Assembly: GCF_000377565.1 (NCBI RefSeq)
Contig: NZ_KB898364.1
Span: 145,308 to 209,307, forward strand
Origin: Rhizobium sp. 2MFCol3.1
Lineage (GTDB): Bacteria; Pseudomonadota; Alphaproteobacteria; Rhizobiales; Rhizobiaceae
Direction: 5' to 3'
Length of the DNA: 64,000 bases
A program made the translations under genes and the position numbers. Under the pieces are notes generated by a model. The model saw nothing but the letters and a program-made list of their open reading frames with translations. It was not told the DNA's origin and made no database searches. Of the stretch, positions 8,627 to 17,214 are shown one piece after another (the first letter of the stretch is position 1; each line of letters starts with the position of its first letter).

Positions 8627-10933
8627 TCAGTGTCGCGTCGCTTCCATTTCCGCTTCCATCTGGTCGAGCAAAGCCTCGCTTTCCGCCGCGGTAAACGTGT
8701 AGTTCGCCTCCGACGTGGGAGGCTCCCATTTTGGGATTTGCGAGTCTGCCGCCAAAGTTTTCGACGTCCGCGGTGGGCCCTTCCGCTTGGGCGGCGTGGG
8801 CGGGTCGCGTCCGTCGGCGGCTGCGGATGCAATTGGGATATCGACATTCGCGAGACCAAGGTTCGTGACGGGAATGGTGATATCGAAGCTCCGCACGTCC
8901 GCCGGGATGACGACCCCTCGTCCCCCCTCAAGCAACCTTGTCGTCTTTTTTCCCGCCTTGTGACTCTGCCTCGGGAGCAGCTGCTCCAGCCGCTCATAGA
9001 ACTCTCTCAGGTACCTTGCCCTTAGCTCGGGCGGATATTGGAGCTCGAATATCTTCTGGTTGGCCTTTTTCGCAGCAGCGGCAAAGGCGTACGACATAGG
9101 AGTCCGAGCGAAAACCGGGTCTACATTTGACAGTTCAACGACCGCCTTCCCTCCCGGACCGGTGACGCCGATTGAAGAGCAATCACCAGGTTTCCAGAGA
9201 ATCGTGATCTTCAGGCTGACGGCCTCCCCAATTTGCCCTTTTGTTTTGGCAACGAACTCTTGGAGAAGACGACTTACAGCTCCTTCATTATGGAACCGAT
9301 GCCCTTTGAAGACGACGCCGTTTCTTGTAAGTGTCGCGTTGATCTTCCGTCGCCGAAGCATGAGGTCGAGTTGGCGCAGATCGGGCAAAGTACCTCTTCC
9401 GTACTTTTTGATACCTTGCACAAAACGCGCGCCGGGTGGTTCGTCTGTCCCGCCGTGGGGCTTCATATGGTGTTCAGTAATAAGCTTGAACGTTGCCATT
9501 TCGTCGATCTCGTCCAGATCGAGCGCCGCATACTTTTGGTGGTCCGAGGAGTTGACATTGGGATAGTCTATGGAGAACCCGCCAGGGAGGCCTTCCATCA
9601 CTCTCTTGACGGTTCCGATGGCTCTCTCGACGATCGCCTTCCATTCTGGCGACGCTAGCGCCGCATATTCGACTCCTATGTTCATCGCCAGCAGACCCAA
9701 CTGAACGCTGTCCGTAATGTGAACTCTTAGGTTGTCAAGCACGACGGTCTCCGGGGGGCCGTGGCCTTCCGTTGCGTCCGGGAGGTCTGGAAATCGCCTC
9801 TTCCACTCAAGCTTGGGTGTCATGACCATTTTCAGACACGCCATGAACGTGTTGATGGATGGCGGCTCAAAAGTAAGAATGAGAGCAAGCGTCTTTCGCG
9901 AGAAGACGTCCACGGCGTAGACGATTTCCGGTCTTTTTGCGGTTAGCACCTCCTTCCGCGTCTCGTCCGAAGGCATGTCTGGCTCGATCGTCCCTGGCGG
10001 AAGCGCTCTATTCACTAACCCGTTGGACCGACTTTTCACCGCAGACCAGATATTGCCGACGGTCTGGTCTATGATCACGATCTGGAGCGGACGCACCGCG
10101 TCCTGCGGCTTGATCACGCCCTTCAGGCTCTTGTTGACTTTGCGTGATCCATGAATGCGCTCGAGGTTTTGCTTCGTTGACGCCTGTTTGAACCAATTGC
10201 GGAAAACACGATCCGTGGGTGGGTCGGGGCGACCACCTTCAATTCCAATGCCGTCGTCGCGCTCTTTATAGAATTGGCCGAAGAACCATTCATAGGCCTG
10301 CGCGGGTTTCTTGAGCTCACGCCGGAAAACCTTTTCGATCGCCTCTTGAGCAAGGATGTAAGTCCACTCCGGCCAGATTCCGCGCTTGCGCACGGCCGGC
10401 TCCTTGCGCATGCAATCAACCAAGCTCACGTGCCTTGTTCGATTGAAGACAAGCACCCGGATTACAGTTGCTGAGGGTATCCATTCACCGAGCCCGAGCT
10501 TATCCGCCTCCGGGTGCAAATCCTTCATGAACTGCGCAAGATCATCCTCGGTTTTCGTATAGTCGCAATTGAATTTCCGCTGGTCTAGGTATTTATTCCC
10601 ATAAAATTGCTTGGTTGCGGCATGAATCAATCCCTCCCTCTGCTTCTCCCAGTCTTCCATCTCTCCTACAGTTACTTTCCGGCCTTCCGGCTTGAGCAGG
10701 GCCAGCAGAAGTCGAGCTGTGAAGGTGTTGAGTTTCTGCCCCGCTTGGGCAGTTTGCATGATCTTGCCGGCAGCATAGTGTATGGCAAACTCGGTTGTGT
10801 CCTTGCGCAACAGCTCGCCGTCAGGGAATCGCCTGAGCGTTATTTCGTTGGCATCCAAGCTAACCGCCGAAAATTCCCCGGGCTCGGGGACACACGTCAG
10901 CAGGAATCTGTCGTCGATACATATATTAAGCAT
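8627..10933 (-). CDS. tnsB: TnsB/Mu-type DDE transposase
   Basis: Retroviral-integrase-fold transposase that cuts and joins the 3' ends. The catalytic triad is visible: Asp in IVIIDQTVG (~residue 289), Asp in VVLDNLRV (~400) and Glu in WKAIVERAIGTVK (~436), spaced as in TnsB/TniA. An N-terminal helical DNA-binding part precedes it and a Mu-transposase C-terminal beta-barrel region follows. The C-terminal tail (from ~690) is proline/lysine-rich, as expected of the part that contacts TnsC. 768 aa, close to Tn7 TnsB. It overlaps tnsA by 8 bp (10926-10933), implying translational coupling. Confidence 0.95.
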   Translation of the reverse strand: MLNICIDDRFLLTCVPEPGEFSAVSLDANEITLRRFPDGELLRKDTTEFAIHYAAGKIMQTAQAGQKLNTFTARLLLALLKPEGRKVTVGEMEDWEKQREGLIHAATKQFYGNKYLDQRKFNCDYTKTEDDLAQFMKDLHPEADKLGLGEWIPSATVIRVLVFNRTRHVSLVDCMRKEPAVRKRGIWPEWTYILAQEAIEKVFRRELKKPAQAYEWFFGQFYKERDDGIGIEGGRPDPPTDRVFRNWFKQASTKQNLERIHGSRKVNKSLKGVIKPQDAVRPLQIVIIDQTVGNIWSAVKSRSNGLVNRALPPGTIEPDMPSDETRKEVLTAKRPEIVYAVDVFSRKTLALILTFEPPSINTFMACLKMVMTPKLEWKRRFPDLPDATEGHGPPETVVLDNLRVHITDSVQLGLLAMNIGVEYAALASPEWKAIVERAIGTVKRVMEGLPGGFSIDYPNVNSSDHQKYAALDLDEIDEMATFKLITEHHMKPHGGTDEPPGARFVQGIKKYGRGTLPDLRQLDLMLRRRKINATLTRNGVVFKGHRFHNEGAVSRLLQEFVAKTKGQIGEAVSLKITILWKPGDCSSIGVTGPGGKAVVELSNVDPVFARTPMSYAFAAAAKKANQKIFELQYPPELRARYLREFYERLEQLLPRQSHKAGKKTTRLLEGGRGVVIPADVRSFDITIPVTNLGLANVDIPIASAAADGRDPPTPPKRKGPPRTSKTLAADSQIPKWEPPTSEANYTFTAAESEALLDQMEAEMEATRH

Positions 10934-11738
10934 CTCGTCCGATTTCCGCGTGTTGTCTCAACCAAACTTGGGCGTCCGCGACAAGGCCGCGGCGCAAATC
11001 AATGGAAAGGAACTGCTTGTAATGCAGAGCCTTAACCAACCTCTCACCTAATGGCTGACCTCCCAAGGCCTCGCTCAGCGCTCCATAGGTCAGGCACTTT
11101 TCTCGTCCGAACTCGAACAAACAACGGGATCGCTCGAGGTCTCCGACTGCGTCCCTCGCCCCGGCTTCAAGGTGAGTGATGACGCCCATCAACGCCGAGT
11201 TGATATGTGGTTTCTCGGTGAGGATGAAGAAAGGTCGCTCAACGTGGGCGTAGATGGCCTTGACGATATCCATCTTCGCTTGGTCTGAGGGGTCATTTAA
11301 GCTACCATCAAGCATCGATTTCATCTCAAAAACGACGGGTACGGCGTCTTCGAAGGCAATCTGAGTTTGGAACGGCTCGGCTACAGCTTCGTACAACGGC
11401 CTCTCCGCCAGCAACTCACAAAGCAAGCTTGGATGGACATAGGCCTCAATGTCGGGCGTATATCTGAACTGCCAATTCACCTCTCGCACTTTAAAGAAAA
11501 TAGAGTGTGGCTGCGAGTTGACCCTAACCACTCGGGAACACGCGGACAGCATTCTCATCGCGTCCCGCTCCACATCCCGGCTCTCCCAAGGCACCCCGTG
11601 ATGTTTCAGTTTATTTAATGGAATCAGCCCGACGGCATGCGTTCGACGTCCATTTGCCACCCATCTTGTCGGGGCATCGCCCTCTGCTCGGGCGAAGGCG
11701 AAATAATCGAGATGGTAGGGTTCTTTCTTCTTCGACAA
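10926..11738 (-). CDS. tnsA: TnsA-like 5'-end endonuclease
   Basis: Restriction-enzyme-fold nuclease that makes the 5' cuts so the element leaves by true cut-and-paste. The N-terminal catalytic core has FRYTPDIEAYV (Asp ~97) and VVFEMKS (Glu ~138, Lys ~140), the D...ExK signature of TnsA; the preceding VREVNWQ strand is also typical. The C-terminal half (VGDLERSRCLFEFGR, ALSEALGGQPLGERLVKALH) matches the TnsA C-terminal helical domain that binds TnsC. 270 aa, the size of Tn7 TnsA. First gene of the tns operon. Confidence 0.93.
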   Translation of the reverse strand: MSKKKEPYHLDYFAFARAEGDAPTRWVANGRRTHAVGLIPLNKLKHHGVPWESRDVERDAMRMLSACSRVVRVNSQPHSIFFKVREVNWQFRYTPDIEAYVHPSLLCELLAERPLYEAVAEPFQTQIAFEDAVPVVFEMKSMLDGSLNDPSDQAKMDIVKAIYAHVERPFFILTEKPHINSALMGVITHLEAGARDAVGDLERSRCLFEFGREKCLTYGALSEALGGQPLGERLVKALHYKQFLSIDLRRGLVADAQVWLRQHAEIGRDA

Positions 11739-11957
11739 TCACACCTCCTCATCGTCTGAATTCATGGAAACAGCGCGGTCGACCGTGATCGACCCACCTA
11801 CCCGCATGACAAAAAAGCTACAAAAAGATAGACTCAACCTAGCAGACCAAGATCATTTACCCCGAAAAGATTCCTCCAGTTGCCACGTTCAAAACAAGAT
11901 ATCATTCCGCCCAAGACGGAAACCGAGAATTCTTTCTTTCAACAGAAAGATTCCGAT

Positions 11958-12482
11958 ATGCGGTCAGCTCATCTCGACCTCACTGCCTGGGCGGGTGAAC
12001 TTAAACGCAAGATCGCCACATCCGAGGAAGAGACCGCTGTCTTTCGTCGTCAGGCCGCCTCACTGCGGACGCGAGCAGATGTCTTACTCGATATGGCGAA
12101 CCAGGCTGACGCAGAAGCGCAGGCGTTGCGCCGGCTGCTCCAACAGGTCGAAACGACAGAAGTCTCGATCAAATCTGGGCCGAGCTCCCAAAAGCCCCCC
12201 CCCGAAGCCGAGCGCAAAAACCTAGCCTCACGTGTCCGAACGCACGTCAAGATCATCCTTAAGGCCGCCGGACGCCCCCTCGGGCGAACTGAAATTCTAT
12301 CGCAACTTATAGACGGCGGCATCAACATACCCGGTAGCAATCCAGCGCAAAGGGTTGGAAAGATACTCTGGGAGGCAAACGAATTTGAGTACAAGGAGAA
12401 AGGTTATTGGCTCGCAGGCGAACCGATGTCTAAACACCTTATCCCCTCGAAACGTTACAGAGCGCCAAACCGCTTGAAATAG
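11958..12482 (+). CDS. Coiled-coil plus winged-helix (HARE-HTH-like) protein
   Basis: Divergent from tnsA and so a likely transposon passenger or accessory factor. Residues ~10-65 form a heptad-rich helix (LKRKIATSEEETAVFRRQAA...LRRLLQQVE), then a low-complexity linker. Residues ~95-155 read as a small winged helix: VRTHVKIILKAAGRPLGRTE, ILSQLIDGGINIPGSNP, AQRVGKILWEANEFEYKEKG. The PLGRTEIL...GI.I.G...A..VG..L pattern is like HARE-HTH domains that link DNA or chromatin enzymes. The ATG at 11958 is chosen; a TTG start at 11880 is possible. No known Tn7 accessory protein recognised. Confidence 0.65.
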   Translation: MRSAHLDLTAWAGELKRKIATSEEETAVFRRQAASLRTRADVLLDMANQADAEAQALRRLLQQVETTEVSIKSGPSSQKPPPEAERKNLASRVRTHVKIILKAAGRPLGRTEILSQLIDGGINIPGSNPAQRVGKILWEANEFEYKEKGYWLAGEPMSKHLIPSKRYRAPNRLK

Positions 12483-12569
12483 CTTGCCACCCGGTTGTTG
12501 CCGAACTCGACCGACCTTTCAGGTACTTTACAATCTTAATGCTCGCGGTCTCACGGATCATTTCGTTAG

Positions 12570-12824
12570 TCGATAAACCATTCCTCTCACACGGATAGAA
12601 TCTCAGAGATCAACTGGTATCATCCCAAAATCGCGATCATCTTCTCCCACCAGCGCCCACATCGCGCCCCAAAGGAAGGGTGGAAAGAAACCAGCTTTTA
12701 CGGCTTCGCCCACGGCGTCGAGCCAGCATGGTGTCTGGCTCGACGCATTTTGGACCAAGAGACCGTCGAGTTGCTTTCAGTTGCCCTCGACGCTTGCCCC
12801 TCGTTCAACCTTGGCTTTGGTTGA
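12570..12824 (+). pseudogene. Possible gene remnant without a start codon
   Basis: An open frame with protein-like composition (segments HPKIAIIFSHQRPHR, SFYGFAHGVEPAWCLARRIL, LDACPSFNLGFG) runs to a TGA at 12822-12824. No ATG, GTG or TTG start occurs upstream of the conserved-looking part before an in-frame stop at 12567. It may be the 3' end of a truncated gene. I do not recognise the family. Confidence 0.25.
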
Positions 12825-12907
12825 TTATGTCGCTTTCGCATGACACGTCGTCGACGCAGTGAGAGGCATGTCCTCCCTCCGCCGAATGATCCACGTCAGG
12901 GGCGAGA

Positions 12908-13060
12908 CTACTCGCTGTCCCGGCCGATACGATCCATTCGTCGGAGGAAAATCGAGCGGCGAAAGTCCATGAGTTCCTCGATCGCGTCCTCATACGGCTG
13001 CAAATCAAACTCACGGACAAGGACGGGAACATTCTTGGAAGGCGGGGTAAACGGCTTCAT
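12908..13060 (-). CDS. Small hypothetical protein (50 aa)
   Basis: Begins MKPFTPPSKNVPVLVREFDL and ends MDRIGRDSE; charged, probably a helical dimer or a small DNA/protein-binding peptide (EDAIEELMDFRRSIFLRRM). A near-perfect ribosome-binding site GAGGAG lies 7-8 nt before the ATG, which is the main reason to believe it. No family recognised. It lies in the right-hand, gene-poor part of the transposon region. Confidence 0.5.
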   Translation of the reverse strand: MKPFTPPSKNVPVLVREFDLQPYEDAIEELMDFRRSIFLRRMDRIGRDSE

Positions 13061-13299
13061 TCGAGTACTCCTCTATCCGTTCACTCAGGGGAACGGCGCG
13101 CGAACAACCACCACGGCGGTTATACCGTTCTGTAGATGGAAGGTCGCGATGGTTCAGTGAACGCCCTTTTTGGGCATATGCGGGCAAGTCGGCCAGGTAA
13201 TCAAACTGCCTGGAGCGACTCTTAACTGTCGCAGTTGTAGAAATTCACCGTTTTTTAAGAACCGGAGCTCGGTAGAAGATCGTTTTCTGTTGTTTTCGC

Positions 13300-13430
13300 A
13301 GAATGTTCGAGATAGAACGATGCGTGATGTAATTCATCTGGTCTAATCCTCTGTTAGGCCATTCGGCAAAGTCGCTTCGATTGGCTTTGCCGGGCTTCTG
13401 GATCGGGCCGCACTGCTAATGCGGCCTTTT
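13300..13430 (+). ncRNA. Candidate small RNA with terminator
   Basis: No protein frame is convincing between 13061 and 13490, but the plus strand shows two successive hairpins: CGGCAAAG/CTTTGCCG (13364-13392) and GGCCGCA/TGCGGCC (13406-13426), the latter followed by TTTTCCTATTT. This is the shape of a bacterial sRNA ending at a rho-independent terminator. The 5' end is arbitrary; no known sRNA family recognised. Confidence 0.3.
13406..13430 (+). terminator. Rho-independent terminator
   Basis: A 7-bp GC-rich stem GGCCGCA (13406-13412) / TGCGGCC (13420-13426), loop CTGCTAA, then TTTT. Nothing coding on plus ends just upstream, which suggests an RNA gene or a lost ORF. Confidence 0.65.
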
Positions 13431-14390
13431 CCTATTTAGCCGATCGCATCGTGAGCGAGACTTGTTGACGTCGGCCACCGCAAATAAGCGTCACCGCCGC
13501 TTTTTTTCAAGGCTTTCTTTTTCGACAGGAGCCGACAGCGGCATACATAAGCCGTACCTAAAATACTGACCTTTACATTTCCACGAATCGCGGTGCCGAT
13601 TCTGTGCGAGACTGCGCCGCGTCATGCGCACCTCAAATCGCCGGGCGATACCGATGTGCTCCGCGATCGACAGTGGGAAGGCTTTGGACAACCGAAGACT
13701 TGCATTACCTACCTCAATTTTTTTTGCTCGGAATGAGAGGGCATCAACCTTCGTCCACGGTGAAATGTAGACGTCAGGCCGCTATCTCACTTCGCTAGGG
13801 GAATAGACGGGTTCTTATGATTGTGACGTTGGCCGCCGTGCTTAACACCTACCAAGAAAGACCCCAACTTCGATTGAAGTCTTCGTACACGCCAAATCTC
13901 AGAATATTGTAGACACCGGTCTATAGCCGGCAGCGACAGTGCGATGTCAGTTCGGCGGCAGTTTCATATTCTAATTCAAGGATTATTGGAGCCTTCTAAT
14001 TTCCCAGGACTACATGGAAAACCTCTAGGTCCGAAGGCTGATCCCGCGACGATCTCGACAGAACGCTTTTGCTGCGGTTTTCGGTTACTGATGGGGTTCG
14101 AGCGGGTGCTTTGGGCGGCGCAGCAGGCAGTCATTTCATGCAAGCGCTATCAAGCGGAACACTCGAGTTTGTTCTTGCTTTTTTGCGAGAAGATACCCGT
14201 TGCGGATTTTAGGACGATTCGTTCAAAGCTTGAAAAAAAAATAAAACTTCGGCTATGGGCGCGAAATCGTTCACGACGCTCATATCAGGCGCGAATCGAT
14301 GTGGACTTGGCTGCGAAGACCGATCTCGATTCACACGGCCATGTATGGAATCGCATTAGAAAGTAAGCTTGGTTGACCGCCTTACTCTCG
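13431..14390. other. Gene-poor stretch, possible transposon right flank
   Basis: Several open frames exist, but none has a ribosome-binding site plus protein-like composition. It contains the candidate right terminus ACA at 13887-13889 followed by CGCCA. It is AT-richer than the flanks and may be decayed DNA. I see no RNA gene here. Confidence 0.4.
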
Positions 14391-14744
14391 TCAGCGGTCA
14401 TGCAACGATAATCGCCCGGGGTCCGATCGCACTCCCGCTGTGTCACAGATGAGGTCGATGATTTGCAAGCTATCTGCCGGCAGCATCTGGGAGAAGCTGC
14501 AGCCCTCCGACCGAAAGAGCTCCAGCAGACGAGCGCTGGCGCATTGGCGCTCCTGTTCAGATAGGTAGTTCTGTTGGCTCGGCATGAAGGGTCTCTGCAT
14601 CCATCCATTGGACGACGCGTGTTTGCCGGCGTCAATCGCGGAGCTCTCGAAGGAAAGCTCTACTGATCGCCGCTTTGTCGGAACGATCCGGTAAACAGCA
14701 AACGGCTGGTGTTGTTTAACTGCTTCGGAGATTGACGAGTGCAT
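14391..14744 (-). CDS. Hypothetical protein (~117 aa)
   Basis: Start MHSSISEAVKQHQPFAVYRI, preceded by AAAAGGA about 6 nt upstream. The middle FMPSQQNYLSEQERQCASAR and end LIDLICDTAGVRSDPG look like a soluble, mostly helical protein. No recognised domain or membrane segment. The frame is open to 14882, but the upstream part has poor composition. It is divergent from the gene at 14924. Confidence 0.45.
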   Translation of the reverse strand: MHSSISEAVKQHQPFAVYRIVPTKRRSVELSFESSAIDAGKHASSNGWMQRPFMPSQQNYLSEQERQCASARLLELFRSEGCSFSQMLPADSLQIIDLICDTAGVRSDPGRLSLHDR

Positions 14745-14923
14745 CCTAGTCCTTTTCGAGCCGAGCATCAGGCAGATAGCCGCTGCCCAAAAACCATCAG
14801 AGAGTGATGGGCCGCGATCGACAGGGTCAGGTCCAGCGCGTCTCACACCCGCGATTGATCCAATAACTGACGGCAACATCATCGCGGCTACAGCGCTCGA
14901 CCGAAAACCTCGGGATCGACGGC

Positions 14924-15427
14924 GTGCTCCGTCTCCAGGCGATCATCGACGTTGAGGTTGATAGCGAGGGTGCGTTTCGATTTTCGACAAAATTCGATTA
15001 CAGAAGGTTTCATACCCAAGAGGCTGCAGTCAAACATACTTGTCTGATGTCAGCCTTAAACAGGAATTACGGATTGCCAGAGTACCCGACGACACCCGAC
15101 AGGCGATATTTTGTAGTGCGCGGCCGCCTGTGGCGGCAGTGCAATCCCGCCCTTGATCAAGAAACCCATGATCGCCTAGTCGCCGAACTCATGGCGGCGC
15201 GCCGGGCCGTTCGCGATGCACAAGCGGGTAGTTGTGAGATGGCGGAGGCCCGTACGAGAGTTAACGATGCGAAATTAGCGCTTGGCGAGCGGGGGCCCGC
15301 ATGGTGGGACGACGGCGCGCCCGACTACAATCGGTACCTGGCCCGGAACACGCCCTATGCCGACTGGTATGCCGATCTGCAAGATCGTTCATTTACCGCG
15401 AAACAATCCGGCGATGTGAAACGTTAG
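14924..15427 (+). CDS. Conserved rhizobial-type hypothetical protein
   Basis: The C-terminal two thirds look conserved: RYFVVRGRLWRQCNPALDQE, an Ala/Arg helix (ELMAARRAVRDAQ), then ALGERGPAWWDDGAPDYNRY and NTPYADWYADL. I know this style (RGRLWR...ERGP.WWDDGAPD.NR) from uncharacterised rhizobial proteins. The N-terminal ~41 residues may be upstream readthrough; Met at 15047 is an alternative start. No catalytic motif recognised. Confidence 0.6.
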   Translation: MLRLQAIIDVEVDSEGAFRFSTKFDYRRFHTQEAAVKHTCLMSALNRNYGLPEYPTTPDRRYFVVRGRLWRQCNPALDQETHDRLVAELMAARRAVRDAQAGSCEMAEARTRVNDAKLALGERGPAWWDDGAPDYNRYLARNTPYADWYADLQDRSFTAKQSGDVKR

Positions 15428-15540
15428 TTGGCTCAGTCGGTTAAGCGATACCGATTGAGCTGCCAATGACGCGGCGAGCGCTGCTAGCTCGCGCTGGCTC
15501 CTGGCACGCCACTGCGGAACGGTGTTGCGGAGGACCGAAG

Positions 15541-15776
15541 TTGACCAAGTACTTCTTTCACCTACGGACCGATGACGTCCTCGAACTGGATGAAGTCGGC
15601 GCGGAATTCGATACAGACGATTTAGCCATGCTCGAGGCGTCAAACGCTGCCCGCGAGATGGTACTCGACGCCGTTGTCTCGGGAGGAGGCCCCTTGTTCA
15701 GCAGTTCGAAATCACTCGCGAAGACGGTACGATAGTCAGCATTCTACCATTCAAAGCGGTTATTCGCCTTGGGTAG
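15541..15776 (+). pseudogene. DUF6894-type small protein, frameshifted
   Basis: CGGAGG precedes a TTG start and the frame reads LTKYFFHLRTDDVLELDEVG ... LEASNAAREMVLDAVVSGGG, the DUF6894 N-terminal pattern (YFFHLR...D..G.E). The expected C-terminus continues in another frame as QQFEITREDGTIVSILPFK and ends at 15776. The frame breaks around 15685-15700. It is either a real disabling indel or a sequencing error. DUF6894 genes are abundant, uncharacterised rhizobial small genes. Confidence 0.7.
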
Positions 15777-15899
15777 CTCGATTTAGTTGCCTCCCATACA
15801 CGGACGTCGCCTGGGTGAAACTTGACCCAAACTACTCGAATACGCTTGCCGCCGGTTTAGCGCCCGTTCGCCTTCCAACGCTCTGCGCATTTCACTCCA

Positions 15900-17132
15900 T
15901 CAGGCTGGGACGGATAAAAAGCTGAGGGGAAGCTCGATCAAGATATCAAGACCCTCACTGCTCCAGTCGTATGAAAGCTTGCCGCGAAGGCTCCCGACAG
16001 TCCTTTTGACCAGGGTCGACCCAAATCCAGATTGCACGGGAGCGGAACCGCCTGGGCCTCCTCTTTCGCTCCACGTGATCCGGAGGTCTTTATCTCGTGT
16101 ACATACAACAATGAGGCGACCGTCATCGACACTCAGCGATCCGTATTTGGCGGCATTCGTTGCAAGCTCATGGAGGATCAGGGCGATAGCCGTGATATTG
16201 GCTGTAGGGATTTTGACGTCGTCGGCACCGATGATGGCTATTTTCTCAGGGAACGCCTCATTTCCATAGGGCGCAAGTATGTCCATCAATATCTGTTTGA
16301 GCGAAATGGCCGGCTGTTCAGTCCCATCTCCCGTTGGAGTGGCCTTTGGGCGAACAAGATCGTGAGCGCGGCTAAGTGCGCGCAACCGTCCCCTGACTGC
16401 AGTCGCGAACTGCTCCGCGCTGCTAGCGGTCTTAGCGGACATCGCCAGCATCGCGTCGGCGAGCGCAAACACGTTTTTTACCCGGTGATTCAGCTCGTTG
16501 ATCAGCAGAATGCGTTGCTCTTCGGCTCGGTCTCGTGCGAGTTCGTTGCGATATCTCTCAATAGCGATAGCTGTCGTACGGGTTACCATCCCGATGACTT
16601 CGAGATCGCGCGCGGTAGGCTCCCGCGGCTCGTGATAGTAATTGGCGAAGGTTCCGAGGATACGACCTTCAGCGGAACGGATCGGCATCGACCAACAGGC
16701 GCGGAGGTTGTGTTTCAAGGCGATGTCTTTGTAGTCGACCCAACGCGGGTCTGTCGCGATATCGACGGCCATGACCTGTTCCCCGGTGAAGGCCGCCGTA
16801 CCACAGGACCCGACACCGTTACCGACCGGAATGCCGTCAACCGCCGCATTGTATTCAGCCGGCAGAGTTGGAGCTGCACCTTCTACGAGATTCTTACCGT
16901 CTTCGGTCGTTAATAGGATCGACGCGAGGAGCTCTCCGTTCGCAGGCTTCTCCACCAACAAGATAATGTCGCGCAGGACGTCCTTCAGCGGTCCGCCGAG
17001 GGCGACGCGGGCCAGGATGTCTCGTTCGGCGATGATGAGGTCGGATGATGCTGCATGATTGCTTTTAAACGTCACAGTCCAGTCTTCTCTATCTGAGAGC
17101 CGGATGTCGACGACAGCGGCAATTCTCGTCAC
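15900..17132 (-). CDS. GAF-domain HWE-family sensor histidine kinase
   Basis: Soluble sensor kinase, ~410 aa. Residues ~35-190 form a GAF domain (GNGVGSCGTAAFTGEQVMAV, then WSMPIRSAEGRILGTFANYY). After a linker, the HWE kinase core follows: phospho-acceptor His in LLINELNHRVKNVFALADAM (~H237), N-box ALILHELATNAAKYGSLS and the diagnostic WSERGG motif, ending GFGSTLVKRTVG. No membrane segment, so it is cytoplasmic, probably light/redox/small-molecule sensing through GAF. It is followed 80 bp upstream by a single-domain receiver. HWE kinases in rhizobia often feed the PhyR-EcfG general stress pathway, consistent with the EcfG promoters in this window (inference). Confidence 0.93.
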   Translation of the reverse strand: MTRIAAVVDIRLSDREDWTVTFKSNHAASSDLIIAERDILARVALGGPLKDVLRDIILLVEKPANGELLASILLTTEDGKNLVEGAAPTLPAEYNAAVDGIPVGNGVGSCGTAAFTGEQVMAVDIATDPRWVDYKDIALKHNLRACWSMPIRSAEGRILGTFANYYHEPREPTARDLEVIGMVTRTTAIAIERYRNELARDRAEEQRILLINELNHRVKNVFALADAMLAMSAKTASSAEQFATAVRGRLRALSRAHDLVRPKATPTGDGTEQPAISLKQILMDILAPYGNEAFPEKIAIIGADDVKIPTANITAIALILHELATNAAKYGSLSVDDGRLIVVCTRDKDLRITWSERGGPGGSAPVQSGFGSTLVKRTVGSLRGKLSYDWSSEGLDILIELPLSFLSVPA

Positions 17133-17214
17133 TACTTAGCGCATCGACCTTGAAAGTCATCCACTGACAGCCGACTGCCAATGAATTTCAGACATCGGCG
17201 CATTCGTCGGTGCT

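Larger units (their letters stand above)
3793..13889. mobile_element. Tn7-like transposon (boundaries tentative)
   Basis: Core genes tnsA-tnsB-tnsC-tniQ-tniQ (11738 to 3851, minus strand) define a Tn7-like element moving by TnsA/TnsB cut-and-paste and TniQ-directed targeting. The left end is proposed at 3793, where TGTGGACGGA resembles the Tn7 terminus TGTGGGCGGA, followed by two TTGATTCC repeats 24 bp apart. The right end is only a guess: ACA at 13887-13889 is followed by CGCCA, the same five bases that precede TGT at 3788-3792, as expected for a 5-bp target duplication. The two ends do not otherwise match well. The core is certain, the limits are not. Confidence 0.55.

Noticed and set aside
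13491..13691. 66-codon minus-strand frame
   Set aside because: No support beyond being open; composition not protein-like.
3793..13889. CRISPR-associated transposon (CAST)
   Set aside because: No cas gene, no repeat-spacer array and no atypical crRNA found; targeting must be TniQ-protein based.
13944..14366. 140-codon plus-strand frame
   Set aside because: No ribosome-binding site, irregular composition, nothing recognisable; lies in a decayed flank.
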